In this document: piece after piece, positions 27,075-36,069 of the stretch | How positions within the stretch are numbered: the first letter of the stretch is position 1 | Layout of the letters: every line of letters begins with the position of its first letter | Assembly (NCBI RefSeq): GCF_016862275.1 | Contig: NZ_BOMQ01000008.1 | Coordinates: 434,001 to 498,000 of the forward strand | DNA: 64,000 nt | DNA from: Actinoplanes nipponensis | GTDB taxonomy: Bacteria; Actinomycetota; Actinomycetes; Mycobacteriales; Micromonosporaceae | Reading direction: 5' to 3' | The notes under the pieces: model-generated | Seen by the model: only the letters and a program-made list of their open reading frames with translations | What the model was told of the DNA's origin: nothing | Databases searched by the model: none | Made by a program: the position numbers and the translations under genes

Positions 27075-28436
27075 TCAGCGGCCGCCCGTGGACAGCGCGA
27101 GCCGGCGCAGACGCGCCCAGTCCAGCTCCGGCCGCGCCGGTGGCACCCCGGGCCGGTCGCGCGGCACCCGCACCCGCAGTGCCGCCGGATGGATCGTGCA
27201 CCGTACCGGCGTCGGCAGCGTGACCGCCTCACCGTCGATGCCCACCGGCAGCGACGGCACATCCGCGTCCACCACGGCCTCGGTCGCGGTGAGCACGGAG
27301 AGGGACTCCGGGGCCCACCGGCGCCCCCGTATCAGCCCGGCCGCGTCGGCGGCGTCCCGCACGGTGATCGCCAGGATGCCCAGCACGCCACCGTCCAGCC
27401 GGGGCCGGCGGCCCAGCCCGGCGATGTCGTCCGAGCCGTACGGGTTGTTGCTGACGAGCACGGCCTGGGGCGCGGTCCGGACGGTGTCGGCCGCCCGCAG
27501 GCTCAGCCGCGGTCCACGGTGCGCGGCGAGCAGGTCGGGCAGCAGGTCCAGGGCGGTGCCGATCTTGTCGTCGCGGTACGCGGCGCTCTGCACGACCGCC
27601 GCGTACGCCCCGAACGAGGCGTTGTTGACGAACGTGCGGTCGCCCACCCGCCCCAGGTCGACGCGGATCTCGACGCCGTCGGTCAGCGCGTCCAGGCAGG
27701 TCGCCGGGTCCTCCCGGTCCAGCCCCAGGTCCAGCGCGAAGTGGTTGCGGGTGCCCGCGGAGATCACCAGGAACGGCACGCCCAGCTCCGCCGCGACGGC
27801 GGCCACCCGCGCCTGGGTGCCGTCCCCGCCGGCGACGCCGAGGAGATCGGCCCCGTCGCGCACCGCCTGCCGCGCCAGGTCGGCCACGTCCGTCTCGTGC
27901 GGTCCGCCCAGCAACACCACCTCGGCGCCCAGCGACCGGGCGCGTCCGGCCAGGCCGAACCGTTCCACCTTGCCGCCACCGGCCCGGGGGTTCATGATCA
28001 GGAAGGGGCGGCGCGGCGGGGGCGCTTCGACCTCCACCGGTCCCGCCGCCGGGCTCGATCCGGCCAGTGCGCGCCGGCCCGCCGCGAGGGCGCCGGACCA
28101 CAGCAGCGCCAGGGCCACGACCACCCTGATCTGATGGTGGACGGCGAACAGGACCGCCACCGCCAGCGGGGCCAGCACCACGAGGGCTCCGGCGCACCAG
28201 CGCCACAGTCCGCGGTGGGTCAGGAACCACCAGGCCCCGGCCAGCCCGGCCGCCATGCCGATGGCGGCCACGGCCAGGAGCAGCACCCCTGCCAGGATGC
28301 CCACGAGCAGCACCAGGACGGTGGCGGCGGCGGCGAACAGGAAGGCGAGCCGGGCGAGCCAGCGCTCGGCCGGCCGGGACGGTGCGGTCGCCGCCGGCAC
28401 TCCGGCCGGAGCGGCGTATCGGGCATCACTGGTCAT
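27075..28436 (-). CDS. Diacylglycerol kinase-like lipid kinase with N-terminal membrane domain
   Basis: 453 residues. The first 130 residues contain about four hydrophobic segments; the rest is a DAGK catalytic domain: FLIMNPRAGGGKVERF (nucleotide loop), VAGGDGTQARVAAVA (GGDGT active-site motif) and VISAGTRNHFALDLGL. The C-terminal half has the second lobe with ISVDGEAV-like PVGIDGEAVTLPTPVRCTI. Such proteins phosphorylate diacylglycerol or related lipids at the inner membrane face. GGAGG lies 7 nt before the ATG at 28436. The fusion with a membrane domain is less common than soluble DgkB. Motif site 10 lies 59 bp upstream. It converges on the gene at 26714. Confidence 0.92.
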   Translation of the reverse strand: MTSDARYAAPAGVPAATAPSRPAERWLARLAFLFAAAATVLVLLVGILAGVLLLAVAAIGMAAGLAGAWWFLTHRGLWRWCAGALVVLAPLAVAVLFAVHHQIRVVVALALLWSGALAAGRRALAGSSPAAGPVEVEAPPPRRPFLIMNPRAGGGKVERFGLAGRARSLGAEVVLLGGPHETDVADLARQAVRDGADLLGVAGGDGTQARVAAVAAELGVPFLVISAGTRNHFALDLGLDREDPATCLDALTDGVEIRVDLGRVGDRTFVNNASFGAYAAVVQSAAYRDDKIGTALDLLPDLLAAHRGPRLSLRAADTVRTAPQAVLVSNNPYGSDDIAGLGRRPRLDGGVLGILAITVRDAADAAGLIRGRRWAPESLSVLTATEAVVDADVPSLPVGIDGEAVTLPTPVRCTIHPAALRVRVPRDRPGVPPARPELDWARLRRLALSTGGR

Positions 28437-28495
28437 GTCGCCTCCGTCGGTGCGGGGTCTGGTGGCAGTGTCGCCGCCCGTGACGGACGGCTGCC

Positions 28496-28512
28496 TCATG
28501 CATGCCGGATGA
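28496..28512. promoter_or_regulatory. 17-bp palindrome, island motif (site 10)
   Basis: TCATGCATGCCGGATGA, one mismatch, 59 bp upstream of the lipid kinase; read in the gene direction it is followed by GGC. Confidence 0.55.
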
Positions 28513-28627
28513 ACCGGGTGACCCCCGCGCCGGCGCCGGCGTCACCGGTGTCACTCCGGCGTTCGCGCACGCCACGGGCGCCCTGCGCTGCGGTCCGACG
28601 GCTCCGGTGCCCGAAGCGGGGGACGGC

Positions 28628-28638
28628 CGGATTATCCG
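28628..28638. promoter_or_regulatory. Short palindrome upstream of LuxR copy B
   Basis: CGGATTATCCG, a perfect 5-bp inverted repeat around one T, 72 bp before the LuxR start. The local A/T richness suggests promoter function; it is unrelated to the island motif. Confidence 0.35.
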
Positions 28639-28710
28639 ATTCGGAGGATGTGCTCATTCGCCCGCCCGGAGAAGCTGGGGTTCTGATTTGCGCCCACGGA
28701 AGGGGGTCCC

Positions 28711-31368
28711 GTGCGTGCTGTGCCGTTCGCCATGATTTCGGAGACCGACCGAGCGACGACCGCGGATCCGTTGCTGAGGTCCCGATTCACCGTTCCCGAC
28801 CGTCCGCCCTTTGTGGTCACCCGGCCCCGGCTGGTGGACCGGCTGCGCCGCAGCGATGCCCCGGTGACCATGGTCGTGGGACCGCCGGGCAGCGGAAAGA
28901 CGCAGCTGGTGGCCTCCTGGGTCAGCGAGCTGACGACGACCGACCCGGTGGCCTGGATCACCCTCGAGGACGGCGACCAGACCTGTCCCTTCTGGACCAT
29001 GGTCGTCGAGGCGCTGCGCGGCGCCGGCCTGGAGATCTCCCGGTCGCTCGCGTCGTCCTCGGTCACCACTCCGGTGGACCGGTCCTTCCTGGTCCGGCTG
29101 GCCGCCGAGCTGACCCGGCTGGACCGGCCCGCGGTGCTCGTGCTCGACGGCGTCTGCGACCTGGCCGGCACCCGGTGGGCCACCGAGCTGGAGTTCGTGC
29201 TGCGCCACACCGCTCCGCTGCTGCGGCTGGTGCTGATCGGCCGGTGGGATCCGCCCCTGCCGACCCACCGGTACCGCCTCGCCGGCCGGTTGCTCGAGAT
29301 CCGCAGCGCCGACCTGGCCTTCACCGCCAAGGAGGCCGACAAGCTCCTCGGCCTGCACGGCGTGCACCTCAGCGCGCCCAAACTGTCCTCACTGCTGGAA
29401 CACACCGAGGGCTGGGCGGCCGGACTGCGCCTGTTCGCGATGGCGTTGCAGGGCCGGCAGGACGCGGATGACGTGGTCGACACCATCACCGGCAACGAGG
29501 CGACCATCGCGGAGTACTTCTTCGACGAGGTGCTGCGCACGCAACCCGCCCACGTACGGTCGTTCCTGCTGGACATCAGCATCCTGGACACCTTCTCCGC
29601 CGAGCTGGCCGAGGCGGTCAGCGGCCGGGCCGACGCCCGGGGGATCCTGGCCGACCTGGAACGGCGCAACGCGTTCGTGCAGCCGAGCGCCGAGTTCTCG
29701 GCGGTGTACCGCTTCCACCGGCTCTTCGCCGAGCTGCTGTTCGCGCAGCTGCTCTGCGCCGCGCCGGAACGGTTGCGTCCTCTGCACCGCCGGGCGGCCG
29801 CCTGGTTCGCCGAGCGCGGACAGACCGTGGAGGCGGTCAGCCATGCGGCCAAGGCGGCCGACTGGGACACCGCGGCCGAGGTCGTCATCGATCATTACGC
29901 GATCGGCCGCCTGCTGATCGAGGGCAGTGCCGGCCGGCTGGGCTCGGTGCTGCGGCAGCTGCCCGCCGTCCGGGACTCGCCGCAGGCGGCGCTGGTGGCC
30001 GGCGCGCTCGCGTTGGCCGACGGCGCCGCCGACGATTGCGCCCGGCACCTGCTGAGGGTCCGCCCGGGCCCGGGCGCACCCGTCGGCGAGCTTGCCGTGG
30101 TGGTGTCGGAGCTCGTGCTGCGGGTCCTGCTGGCTGACGCCCGTGGCGCCGAGGAGCAGGTACTGACCTGCGGTTCGGCGGCCGACGAGGCGCTGGCCCA
30201 GGTCCCGGCCGACCACCTGGGCCGACATCCGGAGCTGTCGGTGCTGTTGCTGGCGGCCAAGGGCCGCGCACAAAGTCATCGAGGCGCCATCGACGCGGCA
30301 GCCGTGACCTTCACCCGCGCCATCGCGCAAGAAACTCCGGATGCCCATATACCCAGGATGGCGTGTCTTGAACATCTGTCTCTGATCGAGGCCCACCGGG
30401 GACGCCTCGGGCACGCCGAGCGGCTCGCCGACGAGGCCATCGACCTCGCGGAGCGATGCGGCGTGCCCGCCGGCCGCCGGCCGGTGACCGCTCACATCGC
30501 GCTGGCCTGGGTGGCGATGGAACGGTACGACGTCGACGGCGCCGGCCATCACCTGCGCATCGCCGACCAGCGGCACGGGCCCGGCACCGCCCCGTTGACC
30601 ACCGCGGCCATGGCGCTGGTGAAGTCGCGGCGGCTGCAGGCCCGGGGCGAGTTGCGGGGGGCCGCGAAACTCCTGGAGGACGCCGACGCCGGGACGGCGC
30701 CGTTCTGGCTGACCCGGGAGATCGTGCTGGCCCGCGCCCGGCTGTTGATCACCGTGGGCCGTCCCGGCGAGGCGCTCGGCCTGATCGACGCCCTGTCCGC
30801 GCCGGATCTGCCCGGCGTCCGGGTGACGCAGGCCGCGGCGCTGGTCGCCGTCGGCGATGCCGAGCGCGCTCGCGAGGTGCTCCGACCGGTCCTGGCCGCC
30901 GTGGGCCTGCCGTCGCCCGTGGTGGTCGAGAGCTGGCTCGTCATGGCCACGGTGGCGGCCCACGACGGCGACGTCGAGCAGGCGCGCACGGCGCTGGGGC
31001 AGGCGCTGCGCCATGCCATCCCGGAGGCGCAACGGCGCTCCGTGCACCAGGTCTGGGCGCAACTGCGCCGGCTGCTGCGCGACGACGACGACCTCGCCGA
31101 GCAGCACCGGGTCCTGCAGGGCGCCGCCCGGGGCGACGGCCGGCCGCGGACCCCGGACACCGGCCCGCTGCTGGTCGAGCCGCTGAGCCGGCGGGAGATG
31201 GAGGTGCTGCAGGGCATCGCGGCCATGCTGCCGACCGAGGAGATCGCCGCCCGGCTGTACGTGTCGATCAACACCGTCAAGACCCACGTGCGCAGCATCC
31301 TGCGCAAACTCTGCGCCTCCCGGCGCAACGAGGCGGTACGCCGCGCCCGTTCCCTGGGTCTGCTCTGA
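28711..31368 (+). CDS. MalT-like LuxR-family transcriptional regulator (copy B)
   Basis: LAL/MalT-type regulator of 885 residues: STAND ATPase with Walker A VGPPGSGKTQ (residues 56-65), Walker B-like AVLVLDGV, helical repeat region, and C-terminal LuxR HTH (LSRREMEVLQGIAAMLPTEE then LYVSINTVKTHVRSILRKL). It is close to the protein at 44518-47208 from the N-terminal VRA start to the last residues, so the two are paralogues. GTG start with a GGAAGGGGG ribosome-binding site 4 nt upstream. The next genes follow in the same direction after a 106-bp gap with a weak hairpin and motif site 11. Inducer unknown. Confidence 0.93.
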   Translation: MRAVPFAMISETDRATTADPLLRSRFTVPDRPPFVVTRPRLVDRLRRSDAPVTMVVGPPGSGKTQLVASWVSELTTTDPVAWITLEDGDQTCPFWTMVVEALRGAGLEISRSLASSSVTTPVDRSFLVRLAAELTRLDRPAVLVLDGVCDLAGTRWATELEFVLRHTAPLLRLVLIGRWDPPLPTHRYRLAGRLLEIRSADLAFTAKEADKLLGLHGVHLSAPKLSSLLEHTEGWAAGLRLFAMALQGRQDADDVVDTITGNEATIAEYFFDEVLRTQPAHVRSFLLDISILDTFSAELAEAVSGRADARGILADLERRNAFVQPSAEFSAVYRFHRLFAELLFAQLLCAAPERLRPLHRRAAAWFAERGQTVEAVSHAAKAADWDTAAEVVIDHYAIGRLLIEGSAGRLGSVLRQLPAVRDSPQAALVAGALALADGAADDCARHLLRVRPGPGAPVGELAVVVSELVLRVLLADARGAEEQVLTCGSAADEALAQVPADHLGRHPELSVLLLAAKGRAQSHRGAIDAAAVTFTRAIAQETPDAHIPRMACLEHLSLIEAHRGRLGHAERLADEAIDLAERCGVPAGRRPVTAHIALAWVAMERYDVDGAGHHLRIADQRHGPGTAPLTTAAMALVKSRRLQARGELRGAAKLLEDADAGTAPFWLTREIVLARARLLITVGRPGEALGLIDALSAPDLPGVRVTQAAALVAVGDAERAREVLRPVLAAVGLPSPVVVESWLVMATVAAHDGDVEQARTALGQALRHAIPEAQRRSVHQVWAQLRRLLRDDDDLAEQHRVLQGAARGDGRPRTPDTGPLLVEPLSRREMEVLQGIAAMLPTEEIAARLYVSINTVKTHVRSILRKLCASRRNEAVRRARSLGLL

Positions 31369-31384
31369 GCCCGGCGGCCCGGGC
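31369..31384 (+). terminator. Weak terminator-like hairpin after LuxR copy B
   Basis: GCCCGG and CCGGGC with a 4-nt loop begin right at the stop codon. Short stem, so only a possible terminator. Confidence 0.3.
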
Positions 31385-31396
31385 CACGGCGCGGAC

Positions 31397-31413
31397 TCAC
31401 TCGTGGCGGATGG
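31397..31413. promoter_or_regulatory. 17-bp palindrome, island motif (site 11)
   Basis: TCACTCGTGGCGGATGG, one mismatch, 61 bp upstream of the operon that starts at 31475. Confidence 0.5.
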
Positions 31414-31474
31414 CGTGCGGTGATCCCACGACGCGAAGCATAGGACCCGGGCACCCAGTGGAAGGAGCTCGGTC

Positions 31475-31936
31475 GTGTGGACACTGCTCGCTCTCGGCAT
31501 CCTCTTCGGGGCGCCGGCCATCGCGATCGCCGCACGGCGCAGCCGGCAGCGGTTCCGGGACTCCGGCGCCGCGTTCCGGTGCCGCCTGCGGATCCGGGGT
31601 CACCGCTCCGCGATCTGGCCGGCGCTGGGCCGGCGCTGGTCCCGGCCGTTGTGGGCGCTGTGGGACGACGACGTCCTGGTCGTCCGCCGCGGTCCGGGGC
31701 CGGCCCGGACCATCCCGCTGCGGGCCCAGCTGCCGGTGGACGGCGTGCACCACCTGCTCCACGAGGCTCCACGGTGGTGTGGGCCGCGGCCGATCGGGGT
31801 GGTGCTGAAAGTCTGGGACGGGTCCTGGATCGAGGTCGCCGCCGCCACGGACGACCGCCTGCAGGTGGTCGGTCCCTACCTGGCCGCGGCGATCAGTGAC
31901 CTCCCGCGGGCGCCGGCACCCCGGCGCCCCAGCTGA
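31475..31936 (+). CDS. Membrane-anchored protein of unknown function
   Basis: 153 residues. One N-terminal membrane helix (WTLLALGILFGAPAIAIAA), then a basic stretch (RRSRQRFRDSG) and a cytoplasmic globular part with strands such as ALWDDDVLVVRRGPGPARTIPLRAQLPVDGVHHLL. The layout recalls DUF2550-like actinobacterial proteins but I am not sure. GTG start with AAGGAG upstream. It opens a rightward operon: this gene, DUF7144, AI-2E-type transporter, YihY/BrkB, HdeD. Motif site 11 precedes the operon. Confidence 0.78.
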   Translation: MWTLLALGILFGAPAIAIAARRSRQRFRDSGAAFRCRLRIRGHRSAIWPALGRRWSRPLWALWDDDVLVVRRGPGPARTIPLRAQLPVDGVHHLLHEAPRWCGPRPIGVVLKVWDGSWIEVAAATDDRLQVVGPYLAAAISDLPRAPAPRRPS

Positions 31937-31957
31937 CAGACGAAAGGTGGCATACCC

Positions 31958-32431
31958 ATGTCGGACACACAGCAGAGCACCCCGGGCGCCCAGCGGGCGG
32001 CGTCCTTCACCGCGGACGAACCCTACGAGGTGTCCAGCCGCTCCCGGCCGACCGGCTGGATCGGCGTGGTGCTCTTCGGCGGCATCATGCTGGAGATGGT
32101 CGGTGGCTTCCAGCTCATCCAGGGCCTCGTCGCGCTCTTCAAGGACGACTACTACCTGGTCAGCCCCAACGGGCTGGTGCTCGAGGTGGACTACACGGTG
32201 TGGGGCTGGACCCATCTGCTGATCGGCCTGGTGGCGATCGCGACCGGCATCGGCGTCATGGCCGGGCAGATGTGGGCCCGGGTCGTCGGCATCGTGATCG
32301 CGGTGGTCAGCGCCATGGTCAACATCGCGTTCCTGTCCGCGTACCCGATCTGGAGCACGATCATCATCGCGACGGACGTACTGGTGATCTACGCCCTCGC
32401 CGTGCACGGCCGCGAGACCGCGCAAGCCTGA
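31958..32431 (+). CDS. DUF7144-type four-helix membrane protein (copy 2 of 3)
   Basis: 157 residues with four hydrophobic segments. The block GWIGVVLFGGIMLEMVGGFQLIQGLVALFKDDYYLV is the family signature, and the later MVNIAFLSAYPIWSTIIIATDVLVIYALAVHG matches the end of the copy at 23201 nearly position for position. Second gene of the operon, 21 bp after the preceding stop with GAAAGG as ribosome-binding site. Function unknown; the recurrence of this family next to motif sites makes it a marker of the island. Confidence 0.88.
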   Translation: MSDTQQSTPGAQRAASFTADEPYEVSSRSRPTGWIGVVLFGGIMLEMVGGFQLIQGLVALFKDDYYLVSPNGLVLEVDYTVWGWTHLLIGLVAIATGIGVMAGQMWARVVGIVIAVVSAMVNIAFLSAYPIWSTIIIATDVLVIYALAVHGRETAQA

Positions 32432-32471
32432 TCACCTCGCGGAGACGCCGGGTGCGGACGAGGGAGGACCG

Positions 32472-33650
32472 GTGGGCCGGGTCTCATCCAGGTACGACCG
32501 ATCGGCGCCGCGCGTGCGGGGGCACGCCAACGGCGCGGGTCGCCCGGTCACCGGCGCCGAGACGATCGGCCTGCCCCGTGGGCTGATCGTCCTGCTCGGG
32601 CTGGCCGCCGCGGTGGTGGCGGTGGCGGGGCTGCGGGTCTTCGCGGAGATCCTGGCCCCGGTGCTGCTGGCGCTGATGCTCACCGTCACGGCCAGCCCGC
32701 TCAGCACCTGGCTGATCCGCCGCGGCACGCCGGCCTGGCTGGCCGCCGGCGCCCTCGTCGTCACCGTCTACGTGGTCCTGATCGCCCTCGGCACCGCTCT
32801 CACGGTGTCGGTCGCCCGGCTCGTCGACCTGTTGCCGCAGTACCGGACCCAGCTCGCCGACCTGCGGGCCGGCGCGGCGGGCGCGCTCACCGACCTCGGC
32901 TTCGACCCGCAGCGGGCCGGCGACCTCACCGGCTCCCTCCAGTCCGGCACCCTGACGGATCTGGTCCAGGGACTCCTCGGCGGCCTGCTGGCCACCGCCT
33001 CCAACACCCTGTTCCTGCTCGCCGTCCTGCTGTTCCTGGGCCTGGACGCGGTGAGTTTCCCGGCCCGGCTGAACCGGGCCGCCACGCAGCGTCCGGAGCT
33101 GGTGGGCGCCCTGCGCTCGTTCGCCGGCGGCACCCGGCGCTACCTGCTGGTCTCGACCATCTTCGGGCTGGTGGTGGCGGTCATCGACACCCTCGTGCTG
33201 TGGGCGCTGGACATCCCGCTGCCGCTGCTGTGGGGGCTGCTGTCGTTCATCACGAACTACATACCGAACATCGGCTTCGTGGTGGGGCTGGTGCCCCCGG
33301 CTCTGCTGGGCCTGCTCGAGGGCGGCGTACCGCTGATGACCACGGTCATCGGGCTGTACTGCCTGGTGAACTTCGTCATCCAGTCGGTGATCCAGCCGAA
33401 GGTGGTCGGTGACGCCGTCGGGCTGTCCGCCACGACCTCGTTCCTGTCGCTGGTGTTCTGGACCTGGGTGCTCGGACCGCTGGGCGCCCTGCTGGCCATC
33501 CCGCTGAGCCTGCTGACCAAGGGCCTGCTGGTCGACATCGACCCGCGGACGCGCTGGATCGACTCGCTCATCTCGGCCGCCGGACCGGCCGCCGGACCCG
33601 CCGGCGACCGGCGGCGGTCCGGGCGCGCGCCGGCCGCGGAACCGCGGTGA
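32472..33650 (+). CDS. AI-2E/PerM family transporter
   Basis: Integral membrane protein of 392 residues with about eight hydrophobic segments and the central amphipathic region between helices 3 and 4 (VARLVDLLPQYRTQLADLRAGAAGALTDLG) typical of the AI-2E transporter (formerly UPF0118) family. The conserved loop LLWGLLSFITNYIPNIGFVVGLVPPALL is intact. Members have been linked to autoinducer export or Na+/H+ antiport, so the substrate is open. GTG start after a 40-bp gap; the next gene starts 4 bp after its stop, in the same operon. Confidence 0.9.
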   Translation: MGRVSSRYDRSAPRVRGHANGAGRPVTGAETIGLPRGLIVLLGLAAAVVAVAGLRVFAEILAPVLLALMLTVTASPLSTWLIRRGTPAWLAAGALVVTVYVVLIALGTALTVSVARLVDLLPQYRTQLADLRAGAAGALTDLGFDPQRAGDLTGSLQSGTLTDLVQGLLGGLLATASNTLFLLAVLLFLGLDAVSFPARLNRAATQRPELVGALRSFAGGTRRYLLVSTIFGLVVAVIDTLVLWALDIPLPLLWGLLSFITNYIPNIGFVVGLVPPALLGLLEGGVPLMTTVIGLYCLVNFVIQSVIQPKVVGDAVGLSATTSFLSLVFWTWVLGPLGALLAIPLSLLTKGLLVDIDPRTRWIDSLISAAGPAAGPAGDRRRSGRAPAAEPR

Positions 33651-33654
33651 TCCG

Positions 33655-34554
33655 GTGGCCGTCCCGCCCGACGCCGGACGACCGGAGGCGCAGACCGCCG
33701 CGCGACTCCTGGTGGCCCTGCCCGAACGGTTGCGCCCGCCGGTCGCCTGGGTAGCGCACCGCCCGCTCGGGCGGATCCTCCTCGGGACCGCGTCCGGGCT
33801 GGTCCGCGTCCAGATCTTCGACCGCGCGATGACGCTCGCCGCCCAGGCCTTCACCTCGCTGTTCCCGATCCTGATCATGGTGGGCGTGGTGTTCGGCGCC
33901 GATCGGGTCGCCCGGTTCGCCGTGCTGGCCCGGTTGCCGGCGTCATCGCTGCACCTGATCGACGAGGCGCTGGCGGACGGGGGGCTGAGCACGTTCGGCG
34001 TGGTGGGCATCGTCGTGGTGCTGCTGTCGTCCACCGGGCTGGCCCGGGCCCTGGCCCGGTCCTACGGCAGCGTGTGGGAGGTGCCGCGGCTGCCGAGCGG
34101 TCCGCGGGCCACCTGGCGGTGGCTGCTCGCCGTGCTGGTGGTGGCCGCGCTGCTGGTCGGTTCGCGGTTGTCCGGCGCGCTCACCGCCGAGCTGCCGCGG
34201 CCCCGGCTGTGGTCGGGCGCCCTGCTGCTGGCGGCCGACTGCGCCGTCGCGGTGCTGCTGCCGGCCCTGTTGCTGAACCGGGCGGTGCCGACCCGCCGGC
34301 TGATCCCCGGTGGACTGGCCTTCGCCCTCGTCATGGTGGTGGTGCGCCCGGCCGGCGGGATCTATCTGCCCCGCGCGCTGCAGACCAGCTACGACCGCTA
34401 CGGCACCATCGGCCTGGCGTTCACCTACATCAGCTGGCTGTACGTCATGGCGTTCTGCCTGTTGCTGACCGCGGTGCTGGGCCAGGTGGTCACCCGCGAC
34501 GACAGCGCCGCCGGCCGCCTGATCCGCGGAACCGCGGGCCGGGCACGTGCCTGA
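33655..34554 (+). CDS. YihY/virulence factor BrkB-family membrane protein (copy 1 of 2)
   Basis: 299 residues with about six membrane helices. Family features: FDRAMTLAAQAFTSLFPILIMVGVVFGAD in the first helix region, LSSTGLARALARSYGSVWEV in the loop after helix 2, and SYDRYGTIGLAFTYISWLYVMAFCLLLTAVLG near the end. The family was once called RNase BN by error and has no proven biochemical role. GTG start 4 bp after the transporter stop; its own stop overlaps the start of the HdeD gene by 8 nt. A second member at 58591 is also followed by an HdeD gene. Confidence 0.87.
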   Translation: MAVPPDAGRPEAQTAARLLVALPERLRPPVAWVAHRPLGRILLGTASGLVRVQIFDRAMTLAAQAFTSLFPILIMVGVVFGADRVARFAVLARLPASSLHLIDEALADGGLSTFGVVGIVVVLLSSTGLARALARSYGSVWEVPRLPSGPRATWRWLLAVLVVAALLVGSRLSGALTAELPRPRLWSGALLLAADCAVAVLLPALLLNRAVPTRRLIPGGLAFALVMVVVRPAGGIYLPRALQTSYDRYGTIGLAFTYISWLYVMAFCLLLTAVLGQVVTRDDSAAGRLIRGTAGRARA

Positions 34555-35095
34555 CGACGCGCCCGCCAGCCGGCCCTGGCCACGCCTGGCCGCCGGGGTC
34601 CTGGCCATCGGCGCCGGCGCGGCCGCCTTCGTCTGGCCGTCGGCCACGGTCCGGGTGGCCGGTCTGCTGTTCGGCCTCGACCTCGTGGTGATCGGCACGA
34701 TCCGGGCCGTTCTCCTGCTGGTCGTGCCCGGCTACCCGGAGTGGTACCGGATCGTCGGCGCCTGCTGCGGCGTCCTGACGGCCGTCGCCGGCGTCCTGTG
34801 CCTGCGTCACGTCGCCGTATCGGTCGTGCTGTTGAGCGTGACACTCCTCCTCGGAGGGATGCTGCGCTCGCTGCCGGAGAGCTTTCCGACCGGGGGAGAC
34901 CCCGCCGACGGCGCCGGCGCCCGGCCCGTCGGGGGCGCGACGCTGATCGGGACCGTCGTCACCGTCCTGATCCTGGCCAGGCTCGAACCGGCAGCGCTGG
35001 TCGCGCTGGGCGGTGTGGTGCTGCTCGGCACGGGAGCGGCCCGGGTGGCCGGCGCGGTCGCGAACCTGCGCTCGGCCTCCCGGGCCGGGATGTGA
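34547..35095 (+). CDS. HdeD-family membrane protein (copy 1 of 2)
   Basis: 182 residues with six short hydrophobic segments, matching the HdeD/DUF308 acid-resistance membrane protein pattern: FVWPSATVRVAGLLFGLDLVVIGTIRAV, then GVLTAVAGVLCLRHVAVSVVLLSVTLLLGGMLR. A 20-residue polar insert (FPTGGDPADGAGARPVGG) separates the two halves. GTG start overlaps the YihY stop, so translation is coupled. Last gene of the five-gene operon; it converges on a DUF1269-like gene 13 bp away without an obvious terminator hairpin. Confidence 0.85.
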   Translation: MPDDAPASRPWPRLAAGVLAIGAGAAAFVWPSATVRVAGLLFGLDLVVIGTIRAVLLLVVPGYPEWYRIVGACCGVLTAVAGVLCLRHVAVSVVLLSVTLLLGGMLRSLPESFPTGGDPADGAGARPVGGATLIGTVVTVLILARLEPAALVALGGVVLLGTGAARVAGAVANLRSASRAGM

Positions 35096-35108
35096 CGCGG
35101 GGTCCGGC

Positions 35109-35597
35109 TCACCGGCCGCCGAAGGTCTCGTACAGGACGTCCTGCTCCGCCTCGGTGAGGTTCGTCGCGATCAGGGTGCTGTTGCGGCCGTGGAACCGCT
35201 CGCCGAGCCGGTCCAGGTCGCCCTGCTCGGTCACCAGGAACAACGCCGAGGTGCCCGGCGTGACCTCGGTGCGGATCCTCTCGAGCTGGTCCCTGGTGAT
35301 GCCGGAATCCTCCGTCGCCTTGCTGATCGCGCCCAGCGCCGCCCCCGCGACGCCGCCGACGACCGGGACGAGGAACAGCGAGCCGACCAGCAACCCCCAG
35401 AGGGCGCCCCAGCCGGCGCCGTGCTTGGTCTCGTCGTGCCCGTGCTCGACCGTGGGATGGTCGGCGTCGGCCGGCCAGCGGACCACGGCATGGTCGTCGA
35501 TCTTCACGAAGCGCTCCGCCGCCGCGTCCTTCAGGACGGCCGCCGCGCGGTCCGCGCCGTCCGGGTCCTCGAACTTCCACACCGTGAACGTCGTCAT
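35109..35597 (-). CDS. DUF1269-type protein with glycine-rich hydrophobic core (copy 1 of 2)
   Basis: 162 residues. A ferredoxin-like N-terminal part (FTVWKFEDPDGADRAAAVLKD) is followed by the family's glycine-rich hydrophobic hairpin (GAGWGALWGLLVGSLFLVPVVGGVAGAALGAISKA) and a C-terminal strand/helix part (EVTPGTSALFLVTEQGDLDRL). The second copy at 54639 shares the same three parts. I chose the ATG at 35597 because GGGAG lies 7 nt upstream. No copy of the island motif is seen in the 225-bp region upstream. Function unknown; probably membrane-associated. Confidence 0.85.
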   Translation of the reverse strand: MTTFTVWKFEDPDGADRAAAVLKDAAAERFVKIDDHAVVRWPADADHPTVEHGHDETKHGAGWGALWGLLVGSLFLVPVVGGVAGAALGAISKATEDSGITRDQLERIRTEVTPGTSALFLVTEQGDLDRLGERFHGRNSTLIATNLTEAEQDVLYETFGGR

Positions 35598-35822
35598 CGT
35601 CTGCTCCCGATCGTGGGCCGGCATCCGTCAGAGCTGGGCGCCGCCCGGCCGGGGACGGCCGGTGCGGCGGTGCTGGCCCGGCCCCGCCGCGCCGCGGGCC
35701 GGGATCGCCGGTGGCGGCGGCCCGGCGCCCCCGGCGGAACGGGCGGATTCCGGGACGCTGGGTCGCGTCGATCCTGCCGACGACCCGATCCGCACCCGCT
35801 GCGGAGAACCGGGCCAGCGGTC

Positions 35823-36065
35823 TCAGACTGCTCCGGCGGGCGGCCGGGCGCCTCGTCCGCCCCGGGTGAATCCCCGATCTTCGCGGCCCCGATCCCGGCG
35901 CCGCTCGACCGCGTCCTCGATGAGCATGGAGACGAGGACCCCGCCCGCCGCGGCGAGGAAGGGCATGACCAGCAGCAGGCCGTAGTCGACCGGGGGCCGG
36001 CGGCCGCGGAGCACGGCGACGGCGCCCCCGATCCGCTCCCGGGGTGTGGTCATTCTGGCGGTCAT
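35823..36065 (-). CDS. Small single-pass membrane protein
   Basis: 80 residues: a basic N-terminus, one membrane helix (YGLLLVMPFLAAAGGVLVSML), then a highly charged Arg/Gly-rich tail (RRRDRGREDRGFTRGGRG). No family recognised. GAGGTGA upstream of the ATG lies at the very end of the preceding gene, whose stop is 4 bp away, so the two are co-translated. The region 35598-35822 downstream is very GC-rich and shows no gene. Confidence 0.7.
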   Translation of the reverse strand: MTARMTTPRERIGGAVAVLRGRRPPVDYGLLLVMPFLAAAGGVLVSMLIEDAVERRRDRGREDRGFTRGGRGARPPAGAV

Positions 36066-36069
36066 CGGG

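Noticed and set aside
35598..35822. Possible gene in the GC-rich stretch between the DUF1269 gene and the small membrane protein
   Set aside because: Open frames here lack ribosome-binding sites and third-position codon bias that matches the genome, and no island motif is present.
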